Assembly: GCA_905250025.1 (NCBI GenBank)
Contig: CAJNOJ010000356.1
Location: forward strand, 30,446 to 94,445
Origin: Adineta ricciae
Taxonomy: Eukaryota > Rotifera > Eurotatoria > Adinetida > Adinetidae
Reading direction: 5' to 3'
Length of the DNA stretch: 64,000 nt
In this document: positions 1 to 9,785 of the stretch, in pieces
How the letters are laid out: every line of letters begins with the position of its first letter
How positions within the stretch are numbered: the first letter of the stretch is position 1
Made by a program: the position numbers and the translations under genes
Notes under the pieces: model-generated
What the model was told of the DNA's origin: nothing
The model's input: the letters and a program-made list of their open reading frames with translations, nothing else
Database searches by the model: none

Positions 1-470
1 CAAAGGTTGAGATAAATCTTCATATTTAACCACCGATCAATCTCTAAATCCAGGGACTGTACTTTAAAAAAAAGGATGTTCAGGAAAGCTTTAGTAGCAA
101 AATCTGTATGTAGTATATTTTCGCTTCGAAAATTTATTCAAGCGACCAGTACGAGGCTTAAATATTATCAATCGATACTTTAACAGTTTGTCTGAGATTG
201 TTATATGTTTTGATCGAATTCTAAAGATTAACGGCTCATGTTACTGTTTTTCAGGTATGTATGGATCATTTTATTATATCATTATCGCAAATAATCGTAG
301 TTTATCTATCTTTCTCCGATTTCAAAATACTTAACTAAAAAAATCATGCACAAAAACAGGTACATGTAGGTCATACTTTTTCTCGGTGCTTTTTCTGTTA
401 CTTATCAGTATGTTTAATCATTCGATGGAAATTCGGTTAGCCGCCATTAGGTCGAAAGGACAAATGTCAA
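1..470. repeat. Flank repeat, copy 1 of 3
   Basis: A unit of about 345-450 bp containing an ATG at about 78 that opens a reading frame starting MFRKALVAKSV. It recurs at about 7975-8420 and 15812-16155. Copies 1 and 2 lie at the 5' end of an MPEG1-like gene; copy 3 lies just upstream of an unrelated minus-strand gene. It may be a shared promoter region or an old mobile fragment. The plus-strand frame is 35-77 codons long depending on the copy, so I do not call it a gene. Confidence 0.75.
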
Positions 471-1363
471 AAATTTCATTAAGAGACTTTCTCTATTCTT
501 CAATTAATAGCATAAAATAATCACTAGGGTAGACATAGGTAAGACAGAAAAATGTAGCATTATTGTCGCTAGGCAACTATGAATGACAGACCATCAATAT
601 TTCCCATAGTTGCGATAGCACGACCACAATGTCATTCATTAAAATAACTTATATGATGTTGGATAGCAATCGTGTTTAGCTTCTTTTTTCTTGCACATAA
701 ACCAGCAATAAATTGAGTATAAAATATGGAAAGAACGGTTTTTCTTCTAAAATTTAACGAAAGCTCAAATATTTAGATATTCTGTACTCAGCGCAACTAT
801 GAAATGCTTAATGAACATTTAGTCATTAGAACTAATTTCAGTTTCGCACGAATAGACTCGTCAGAAAAGATTGCATATCGTGGAGGGTAACATCTGATGT
901 TGGGTAGACAAATGTCATCTTTACATCTCTCTCTTTTCGATCTTTTCTCTCCTTCGATTTTCGGCCTAATGAGGGCACATCAGAATAATATGTGTATGAC
1001 TCGGACGAGAGTCGACTGAAATGGAAGAAGAAAAAGATACCCTCACTACCGCTCGTTCGTATCGAATGAGAATTGATCGAAATAAACAAGCGTGCACGCA
1101 CATCCGTCTTGTTCAACTAGGTGAGTGGTCCAATTTTGGAGACGGCACATAAGAGTGAATCTGCTTTCATATATTGAAATTCTATCGGAAGGACTATTCC
1201 AAATTCGACTATTTTTATTTACGTCATTTCTCACCATTCAAAATAAGATATAGACAATATTTCGAATCAGTTTAAATAGGTCCATGATCAAGATGTGTTG
1301 ATAGCTTGATAAACGTTTGTGTTCCTCGCAATGTCTCTACAGTTTTCTTGATGGGATGATTCA

Positions 1364-1606
1364 GTGGGACGGAAAGGTGGTCAGTATACAGTTTTCGAAC
1401 GGGCAAGTACACGCTTTTTCCTAGAGATGAACAAATCTTTGATGGGGCGCGCCAGATATACGGGACTCGTGACATCCGTCTGGATAAAATACTCGGATGA
1501 TCAGATTCGTAAAATTTTTCCTCTCATTTTTTTTCTATATATGTACACAAGCGAAATCTACGCAGATCTTCTCCCGAACGAGATGGTAATAGAGCTTTTT
1601 CGTTAG
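1364..1606 (+). other. Short ORF with F-box-like tail, left copy
   Basis: An 80-codon frame that ends in DLLPNEMVIELFR followed by a stop. That tail resembles the start of an F-box (LPNE followed by hydrophobic positions). The matching ORF at 9336-9578 ends RFPNEAIIEIFR, with mostly conservative changes. The rest of the ORF is not recognisable. The likeliest reading is the 5' remnant of a degraded F-box gene sitting about 210 bp in front of the intact F-box exon. Conservation between copies is weak evidence because the whole region is duplicated. Confidence 0.3.
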
Positions 1607-1814
1607 GAGTCACCTTTTAAGATGAGATCTCTTGACTTTTCTTTCGAATGAGGTGCTTGTCTAAATGATTTTTTTGGGAAAAAATCGAAGACTACTAATT
1701 GAAAAGCTCAAAAATTTTGAGGAAAATTTCATTGGAATGATCATCACGATTCTTTGAGCTAAGATTCGCGTCAATTCGAATAAAGATTTTCTATTTAGAA
1801 CTTGTGTTAATACC

Positions 1815-3174
1815 ATGCTTGGCGATCTACCTACAGAACTTTGGATGACAATAATTGGTTACCTCTCATCATCAGATGCACTTCTAGCCTTCGCTCATAC
1901 AAATAATCGTCTTAATACAATCGCTTGTCAACATATCGCTCGATGTCTTACGTTTGCCAGCAACATGTCGCTCGCTCGCTTTCGTCACTATTTTCAAGTG
2001 GAACATCCACGCGTTCGTCATCTCGTCACTCGACTTCGCATCGACGACTATATGCATTTGAATGAACTCGTCCTTATTCTCCTCGCGAATGATCAGAACA
2101 ATAATGACATTCTATTTCCTCGACTCAAACGATTTGATTTGTGGGGCTGGTATGAAGACACACATTTGAGCACATTTCTCTGTCATCCTTCTCTATTCAC
2201 ACTTCGTCATGTTAATATCAATATGGATCGGTGTTTGTTCAATTATCTGAATATGAACATTCTTCTCCAGTGTACCTCACTCCAATTGAAAATAGCGCCT
2301 CTTGAAACGCTAAAACTGATCTATCGGACTGGTACGTAATAATCTACTGATAAACTCTTTTCATTTAGATCAAAAAAAGACATCTAACAAGCGACTTGTA
2401 TGCACAAGATTTTAATTTTTTTTTCGAATTTCACTAAAAGAAAGCCATATACCAAGTCTAAAATGACTATTTTCCCTTTTTCAGCATGCTTTGTTCTGCA
2501 AAGAAGAAAAATATTACCCCAGACTTTTCCGTTTCGCGCAACGTTTTATAAACTCTACAATTTGATTGATTAATGAAGTTTAGTTCCTGTTCTGGAAGTT
2601 TCTGTTAACTTTTAATTTTGATAATAGTAGTGCGCTGTTTCAGTGTGATAAAACACAACTCTGGAAATAATCGAAAAAATTAAGCTGCAAACGAAAATTG
2701 CAAATCTTTCTCGAAATGAATACGTTAACATTCTAGTTAGTGTAGCTACACGTCATCGTTTCATTTTTCTAGTTAATCCACCCCCAATCGCGGAACGAGT
2801 TAAAACATTCCAGACTACTATTGGCTCTTGGTTACGGGTATTACCCATCGATCGACCAATTATGGTATGGAATTCACTGGTTCAGCTGACACTATCGATC
2901 AGTGAACGGACTATTTTGTGGTTGCTTTTGGACACTTGCCCGATGCCGTCGCTTATTCTACTTGATGTCACCTTCGAGTATGATGCTAATCCTCGTTATC
3001 CTGTCGACAAACTGACGATCATGAATGGTACAAGTAATTTCGTCGAATTGCGTACCCTTAGGCTAAAAAATAGTCCGTTTGGTTTCATTCAACGTTTACT
3101 TGACAGCTTTAACATGTCTCGAATCGATACTGTTTCCTTTATTAATATTTATGACAATGCTCAAGCAAATTCTG
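1815..3174 (+). pseudogene. F-box/LRR-like gene, left copy, probably truncated
   Basis: Exon 1 (1815-2331) starts MLGDLPTELWMTIIGYLSSSD, a clear F-box at residues 3-45, which in the family binds Skp1 as part of an SCF ubiquitin ligase. The donor is GTACGT at 2332. The acceptor TTTCAG ends at 2484. In the right copy the next exon is only 26 bp and ends at a GT donor; here that GT is changed to AT. Exon 3 sequence (about 2645-3174) also carries 2 extra bases after its acceptor, so it cannot be joined in frame. Read through the lost donor, the protein would stop at 2571-2573 with about 201 residues. It may be a short F-box protein or a pseudogene. The 3' part is cut by the N at 3471. Confidence 0.7.
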
Positions 3175-3470
3175 GTGAGTACGAATGCAGTTAGTTATTG
3201 TCATATTCTTCATCTGGTACATCCACGATGTAAATCGGATTTTTGACGTCGAAGATGTATTCATTTCGGCTTTCAGACACCATTTCATAAATACGTCTGG
3301 TTCAGTGAATTCGACTAATCTAGACTAGAGCATGACACAACCAAAGTCAGTCCCAGTGGAAGATTTGGTCGCGTTTTTATCTAATATCGAATACTATCGT
3401 TCGGAAGAAATTCATCGCTAAGTTGAGCTAGTACATAAGACCTTTATTTCCACCACACAAGTCTACACAG

Positions 3471-3471
3471 N
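3471..3471. other. Assembly joint (single N)
   Basis: A single N joins intron sequence of the left F-box gene to the last exon of an F-box-like gene. In the right copy the sequence before the joint continues into about 200 bp of intron and two more exons, so about 2 kb of the left gene is probably missing here. Confidence 0.75.
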
Positions 3472-3473
3472 TT

Positions 3474-3689
3474 GGTATTGCTGTTGAAAATCGAACATGT
3501 GTTATAAGTCTCATTAATGCATTAAATAATCTTCAAGCATTAACGATTGTCAGTCTAGATGATAATTGGAATAGCGCATCAGTATCGGATAACGATGAAC
3601 TTGTTCGATGGTTTCAAACACAGTTACCATCTGCATACGTTATGCGAAGAAGTAATGCGCCACGAGTCATCAATTTTTGGCTACAGTGA
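3474..3689 (+). CDS. C-terminal fragment of an F-box/LRR-like protein
   Basis: Directly after the N, a frame of 71 codons runs to TGA at 3687-3689. It contains INALNNLQALTIVSLDDNW and ends in PRVINFWLQ. The leucine pattern and the short hydrophobic end fit the C-terminus of bdelloid F-box/LRR-like proteins; this is from memory of the family and was not searched. It is probably the last exon of the left F-box gene, whose middle was lost at the joint. The right copy lacks this end, so neither copy is complete in the assembly. Confidence 0.5.
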   Translation, partial: GIAVENRTCVISLINALNNLQALTIVSLDDNWNSASVSDNDELVRWFQTQLPSAYVMRRSNAPRVINFWLQ

Positions 3690-3871
3690 CTTATTTTTTT
3701 CCGAATTCCTTCTCTTTTACATTAATAAACATGATTCATTGCTTCGAAATGACAGAACGCGCAATTACCTACTTGTATGTATGTGCACGTAAAACATCGA
3801 GAGAAAGAAAAAAATATATAGCAAAACACACGTGTTTCACCATTTTTGTTCTTATTTTTGTAGATACATCG

Positions 3872-4777
3872 ATGTCTGACGTGTCAAGTACTATTACTTT
3901 GCTACAAAACTTTTTCATTCATCTACGTCTGAAATTTAGTCTATTTCTCGCACCGATTTATCTGTATGGTATTATTATAGCGAATAGGAATATTTTTACA
4001 TGGGAATTCTTGATTGAATTTGTTATTCTTCATGTTTTTGTGTATGGTGGCGTATATGCATTAAATGATTATTACGATCGAGATGAACAAGGACCGATCG
4101 GTGGACTTGAACATCCTCCGGCAATGAGAGGTGACACACTTTTCTATTTAGCATGGGCATGGAAATTAATTGGATTAACTCTATCGATCTTCTATTCAAC
4201 ATCTACACAATTTATTGTCAGTTGTTTTCTCGATGTTCTCATGTCAGTTGCCTATTCACATCCAAAAATTCGTTTAAAAGGTAGTCCGTTCGGAAGTGTT
4301 CTGTTGGTCATCTTCTTACAAGGTTTTCTCACCTATTATTTGGGGACAATTCTCGACGATAGTAATCTTAATGGAATCTCATTGGTTAAATTTTGGTTAG
4401 GAGCATTTGTTATCATTTTTCTGGTTCTCGGCACATATCCTTTGACTCAAGTCTATCAAATCGAACAAGATAAACGTCAAGGTGATCGTACGCTCGCTAT
4501 CGTCTTTGGCATTGAAAAGACTTTCCAATTTGCGTCATTATGTCTATTTGTCAGTGGCACGTTGAATAGTTTAGTAATTGGATACTATTACCATTGGTGG
4601 GAGGGTGTCATCATTTTCATCGGTTCGTTGTTATTTCAATATGATCTTCGAAAATGGAGAAAGATCTTTTCCAAACAATCAGTCAATGAAAATTTTCAGA
4701 CTTTACATCAATTGTTTTCTGTTCAAACTGTTTTTCCATTTGTTTTTTGTCTTGCACATTTACTACACATTTTGTAG
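3872..4777 (+). CDS. UbiA-superfamily prenyltransferase-like membrane protein
   Basis: 301 residues with about eight hydrophobic segments and no intron in the coding part. UbiA enzymes move a prenyl chain from a prenyl diphosphate to an acceptor in the membrane. Two Asp-rich motifs are present: NDYYDRDE near residue 64 and EQDKRQGDRT near residue 199. These match the two Mg-diphosphate sites (NDxxD and DxxxD). I chose the ATG at 3872 (MSDVSSTITLLQ) because the frame upstream to 3677 shows no family likeness and a TTTTTGTAG acceptor sits at 3854-3863, suggesting a 5' UTR intron. The acceptor substrate cannot be told. It is followed 230 bp downstream, same strand, by a lactonase-type gene. Lack of introns and bacterial-type relatives suggest transfer, which is inference. 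Confidence 0.8.
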   Translation: MSDVSSTITLLQNFFIHLRLKFSLFLAPIYLYGIIIANRNIFTWEFLIEFVILHVFVYGGVYALNDYYDRDEQGPIGGLEHPPAMRGDTLFYLAWAWKLIGLTLSIFYSTSTQFIVSCFLDVLMSVAYSHPKIRLKGSPFGSVLLVIFLQGFLTYYLGTILDDSNLNGISLVKFWLGAFVIIFLVLGTYPLTQVYQIEQDKRQGDRTLAIVFGIEKTFQFASLCLFVSGTLNSLVIGYYYHWWEGVIIFIGSLLFQYDLRKWRKIFSKQSVNENFQTLHQLFSVQTVFPFVFCLAHLLHIL

Positions 4778-5004
4778 CAATGATTCTCATGGCGCAAATA
4801 TCGTTTCGGTATTCAACAAAAGTTACGCTTACCGTTGTTTAGCTCGGAAGACTGCTAAAAGAACGGGATCACACGAAAGATTGTGTCCGATAGATGTCAT
4901 TCAAATGCGTTTCCACTACTGCGTGTCTGTCTTTTTGGGAGAGGTCATTCTATGAGAGAATCATGGTGGACTTTCCTATCAATATTAATCTATTTAAAAC
5001 ATCA

Positions 5005-5817
5005 ATGTCGAACAATACTGAAAGTGCAATAACATCTATTAGACGTCTTTATGTTTTGTTATGTGGTTTTGAAATAATTCCGAAAACAATTTCAACGAAA
5101 AATCTGGGTGGAAATATTATAATGAGTGAACCTATTAGTGCATATTTACTCGACACGACTGCTGGTTGGATACTTGTTGATAGTGGCATTGATGAAACAA
5201 GAATTGATGATCCAGACTTAGCGAAAACATACTTTTTGGATCGCGGTTGGAAACCACTCCCAGTCGTTCTCCCGACGCATCGTTTAACATATCAACTATC
5301 ACTAATTGATGTTGAGCCACAAATGATCAAGTCTATTATACTGACTCACACACATGCTGATCATACGGGAAATTTAAAACATTTTCCCGATGCAAAAATT
5401 TACATTCAACGTCAAGAATACGCATATGCATTCCAATCTCGTGAAACCATAGGTAGTGCTTGGTTTCGTGATGATTATGACAATCGCCCAGAGACTGATT
5501 GGTATTTAGTAGATGGTGACATGAATATTCTTCCTGGCTTAGATCTAATATCAACACGTGGTCATACGCCCGGCCATCAATCTGTTCGTGTTCGATTACC
5601 GAGTGGAATGATTGCTATTTTGACAGGTGATGCTGGAGATTTGTTGGAAAACTATGAGAAAGAAATCTTACCAGGGGAAACAGTCGATGATGAAGCTGCG
5701 CTTGAATCAATTCGACGATTGAATCAGTTGGCATCTTTGCCTAATTCACATTTATTTATTGGCCATGATCCGATTCTTATTCGAAAACTTAAAATTGTAC
5801 CGGATTATTATGATTAA
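5005..5817 (+). CDS. Metallo-beta-lactamase-fold hydrolase, N-acyl homoserine lactonase type
   Basis: 270 residues. The zinc ligands of the AHL-lactonase family (AiiA/AttM type) are all present in order: HTHADH at residues 114-119, the distal His in RGHTPGHQS near 185-193, Asp in LTGDAGD near 207, and His in IGHDP near 253. Such enzymes open the lactone ring of bacterial quorum signals; other lactones are possible substrates. The start at 5005 (MSNNTESAITS) is preferred; an in-frame ATG at 4964 would add 14 residues. No signal peptide and no intron are seen. It sits just downstream of the UbiA-like gene on the same strand. Animals generally lack close AHL lactonases, so a bacterial origin is likely but unproven here. 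Confidence 0.82.
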   Translation: MSNNTESAITSIRRLYVLLCGFEIIPKTISTKNLGGNIIMSEPISAYLLDTTAGWILVDSGIDETRIDDPDLAKTYFLDRGWKPLPVVLPTHRLTYQLSLIDVEPQMIKSIILTHTHADHTGNLKHFPDAKIYIQRQEYAYAFQSRETIGSAWFRDDYDNRPETDWYLVDGDMNILPGLDLISTRGHTPGHQSVRVRLPSGMIAILTGDAGDLLENYEKEILPGETVDDEAALESIRRLNQLASLPNSHLFIGHDPILIRKLKIVPDYYD

Positions 5818-6088
5818 CTGCAGCATTTTTGCATGTGCGTGGCAAGTAAATGAATCGTCTTCGCATTCAAAACATTTATCCAATAGACCACCATTCGAAA
5901 CTGTGGCTATAAAAACTATTGATTTCGTGTCAATTTCAACTGATTTTTCATGAAAACCTTGAGGAGAAAGGCGTAAGTGACATATATTCTCATGATCTAT
6001 CTAATTATTTTTATTTCGAAATCATCTTGAATAAAATGTATTCTTTATGATAAGAAGCAACCCAAAAAAGTACAATAGTGTTTTACTA

Positions 6089-7972
6089 CTAGATCATTTG
6101 AGTAGTTATTGTATCATAGGCTGTTGTTTCGTTTGTTGATATATCGTCTGTTGATGTTTCATTTGCGCCAACTTGTGAATAGATGGTATCAATTGAAAAG
6201 AATGGTGGTAAAGCAACAGATGGTAATTCCCGTTGATCACTGGTAGTCTCAAACTTTAAACACACTTCTAGAGCACAGTTTCCATCGACAGATCCGATAG
6301 CATAGGCGCTATAACCTTCTGAACAGCCTCTTACATGCGTTCGAGTAGCCATATTGCCATATTGGCATGAATACATACCACCATAACGAGGAAGATCTTT
6401 TCTGCTTGTTGGTGTTCTTTCAGCAAGACATACTCTGATGCCATTGATATCGTAAGCTACGAATAGGCTATCAGGACAAGTAAAAGCATTAGTTACAGGA
6501 TTAACTTTCTGCGATGTGTATGAACCACCGAACAGATAGGTCGATTGGACATCGATACTACTGTAAGAACCAGACCGTTGAGTAGCATTACGATTGCAAA
6601 CATACAAATAAAGTTCACGTCGTCCTTCGCCTACGTAAACGTCTTCACAACATGTCCTCAACCACAAAAATCCACATTTCCAGCAATTTTGACGATATAG
6701 TGATTGATATTGAGATGAAGTATGCAACAAATACTTATTGAAACCGTGTACGCATTGATCGTTGCCAGTATAGTAATTATTCTGTCGCAGATAATAGCAG
6801 TGTCTAAACAAAAACAACTTCGCTAAATATTTCTCACTGATCAGACTCGCAACTCACGGCGACATGCGAGAATCTTCTGAGCAGGTGCGAATGAAGCCAC
6901 CGAATTGTGTCAATTGAGAAATTGGAGCACAAGAACTATCCGCGACATTTGAAACCCAGTTAAAAGACGGTGAATTTCGATCCATGCATCCTCGAATCGT
7001 ATTCATTTCCACATAAGAATTAACTGCCTGTTCAATTTCTTTTCGAACGTTCGTTAATGCAACTTCGGTCATCTCGGGAAACTGGTCTGTTTGGATGAAA
7101 TATGTGATGTTCTCAATACTTCGTCGAACAATAGCTGGATTCGTTTTTATCGAGGCTTGCCACGCTTCCATATGACCGCCTAATATGAATACGTCACCAC
7201 CCTTAGAACTTACCACTTTCCGTTGAATTCTGTTTTTATGTTCATTGACCGTAGCTTGATTTTGACTGGAGCTAGAACTGAAGCTTGCTGATATGCTGAA
7301 TGTACCTCTGAACGAAGCTTCTGCGGCTGCCTTGTAAGCATTCTTTGACGTAGTACTCGAATAGTAATCTGAATGAGATATGAAATCTTCTTCAACAATT
7401 GATCCGCCCAAATACAACCGACTGGTGAAATGTGTGCCATACTTTTTAACAAATAACTGTGCATGATAAGTGGCCAAGAGACTCTCGTTGTTCGATTGAA
7501 GTTTGGCAATATTAACTATATCCTTCTTCACTTGGGGATGTACGGGACATGACGACTGAATAATTGCATCTACCATCAGATAGTTAATTTCATTTCGGAG
7601 AACGATAGTCTTTTCTTGGCTTTGCTCTTTTTTTGCTGTCTGATATTCTTTGGAATAAGAGCCACTGATCTTGAAACCTAAGAAACCAGCACTACCACCT
7701 ATCATCAGATTTGATGAATAGTCACTGCTGTGCAAATTATACATGTCCATCTCTGTTGATGCCAATTCAATCTTGTTCTCATGTAAAGGAATTAGTTCAA
7801 TACATGATTGAAACTTGTCTGAATCATTAAAATTTGACACATCATAGATTGGAGACATATCAAGAAATCGTAAGTGATCCCAACCAAAGCCTGGATAAAC
7901 CTGCACTTTCAACGATCTTTCGCCGCGACAACCCAGTAGTAATAACAACCAAAAGTTGAGATAAATCTCCAT
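6089..7972 (-). CDS. MACPF protein, macrophage-expressed gene 1 (perforin-2)-like
   Basis: Two exons, 7972-6858 and 6803-6089, with a 54-bp GT-AG intron joined in phase 2; 609 residues. It starts with a signal peptide (MEIYLNFWLLLLLGCRG). Next comes a family hallmark, PGFGWDHLRFLDM, then the MACPF core with YGTHF and a following GG near residues 180-193. Exon 2 holds the cysteine-rich membrane-proximal domain of MPEG1 proteins, with FGGSY and YGGMYSC motifs. MPEG1 proteins form pores that damage engulfed bacteria. Vertebrate MPEG1 is about 710 residues and membrane anchored; here no membrane helix follows, and the Thr/Asn/Ser-rich tail ends the protein, so it may be secreted. The upstream ORF extension to 7978 uses TTG, so ATG 7972 is chosen. 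Confidence 0.85.
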
Positions 7973-9335
7973 ATTCAATCACCGATCACTTTCTAAATCT
8001 GGGACTGTACTTTTAAAAAAAGGATGTTCAGGAAAGCTTTAGTAGCAAAATCTGTATGTAGTATATTTTCGCTTCGAAACTTTATTCAGGCGAACAGTAT
8101 GAGGCTTAAATATTATCGATCGATACTTTAACAGTTTGTCTGAGATTGTTATATATTTTGATCGAATTCTGAAAATTAACGTCTCATGTTACTGTTTTTC
8201 AAGTATGTATAAATCATTTCAACATATCATTATTGCAAATAATCATAGTTAATCGATCTTTCTCTGATTTCAAAACACTCAACAAAAAAAATCATGCACA
8301 AAAACGAGTACATGTAGGTCATGCTTTTTCTCGGTACCTTTTCTGTTACTTACCAGTATGTTTAATCATTCGATGGAAATTCGGTTGGCCGCCATTAGGT
8401 CGAAAGGACAAATGTCAAAAATTTCATTAAGAGATATTCTCTATTCTTCAATTAATAACATAAAATAATCACTAGGGTAGACATAGGTAAGACAGAAAAA
8501 TGTAGCATTATTGTCGCTAGGCAACTATGAATGACAGACCATCAATATTTCCCATAGTTGCGATAACACCACTACAATGTCATTCATTAAAATAACTTAT
8601 ATGATACTGTATGGCAATCGTTTTTAGCTTCTTTTTTCTTGCACATAAACCAGCAATAAATTGAGTATAAAATATGGAAAGAACGATTTTTCTTCTCATT
8701 AGAGGAATTTAACGAAAGCTCAAATATTTAGATATTCTGTACTCAGCGCAACTATGAAATGCTTAATGAACATTTAGTCATTACAACTAATTTCACTTTC
8801 ACACGAATAGACTCGTCAGAAAAGATTGTATATCGTAGAGGATAACATCTGATGTTGGGTAGACAAATGTCATCTTTACATCTCTCTCTTTTCGATCTTT
8901 TCTCCTTCGATTTTAGTCCATTTGGTCTTATTATTTTCGGCCTAATGAGGGCACATCAGAATAATATGTGAATGACTCGGACGAGAGTCGACTGAAATGG
9001 AAGAAGAAAAAGATATCCTCACTACCGCTCGTTCGTATCGAATGAGAATTGATCGAAATAAACAAACGTGCACGCACATCCGTCTCGTTCAACTAGGTGA
9101 GTGATCCAAGTTTGGAGACGGCACATAAGAGTGAATCTGCTTTCAAATATTGAAATTCTATCGGAAGGACTATTCCAAATTCGACTATTTTAACGTCGTT
9201 TCTCACCATTCAAAATAAGATATAGAAAACATTTCGAATCAGTTTAAATAGGTCCATGATCAAGATGTGTTGATAGCTTGATAAACGTTTGTGTTCCTCG
9301 CAATGTTTCTACAGTTTTCTTGATGGGATGATTCA

Positions 9336-9578
9336 GTGGGACGGAAGGGTGGTCAGTATACAGTTTTCGAACGGCCAAGTACACGCTTTTTCCTAGAGAT
9401 GAACAAATCTTTGATGGGGCGCGTCAGATATACGGGACTCGTGACGTCCGTCTGGATAAAATACTCGGATGATCAGTTTCGTAAAATTTTTCCTCTCATT
9501 TTTTTTCTATATATGTACACAAGCGAAATCTACGCAGATCGTTTCCCAAACGAGGCGATAATAGAGATTTTTCGTTAG
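9336..9578 (+). other. Short ORF with F-box-like tail, right copy
   Basis: Same 80-codon frame as at 1364-1606, ending RFPNEAIIEIFR then TAG. Five of the eight differences from the left copy fall in the F-box-like tail. Most keep hydrophobic character, although two replace Leu with Arg and Met with Ala. Probably the remnant of an older F-box exon. Confidence 0.3.
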
Positions 9579-9785
9579 GAGTCACCTTTTAAGATGAGAT
9601 CTCTTGACTTTTCTTTCGAATGAGGTGCTTGTCTAAATGATTTGTTGGGAAAAAATCGAAGACTACTAATTGAAAAGCTCAAAAATTTTGAGGAAAATTT
9701 CATTGGAATGATCATCACGATTCTTTGCGCTAAGATTCGCGTCAATTCGAATAAAGATTTTCTATTTAGAACTTGTGTTAATACC

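Larger units (their letters stand above)
1..3470. repeat. Left copy of a tandem duplication (F-box gene plus upstream flank)
   Basis: This stretch aligns along its whole length, with small indels, to about 7951-11660, giving a period near 7.95 kb. It begins inside sequence matching the first codons of the MPEG1-like gene at 7972 on the minus strand, so another copy of that gene probably lies just left of the window. From left to right it holds the 5' flank of that gene, about 800 bp with no gene I can support, a short ORF with an F-box-like tail, and an F-box gene. It ends at a single N at 3471. Reverse-strand ORFs at 838-1237 are not kept open in the right copy and were not annotated. Confidence 0.9.

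Noticed and set aside
838-1237. Overlapping minus-strand ORFs of 63-92 codons
   Set aside because: The matching sequence at 8790-9200 has indels that break them, and no motif is present.
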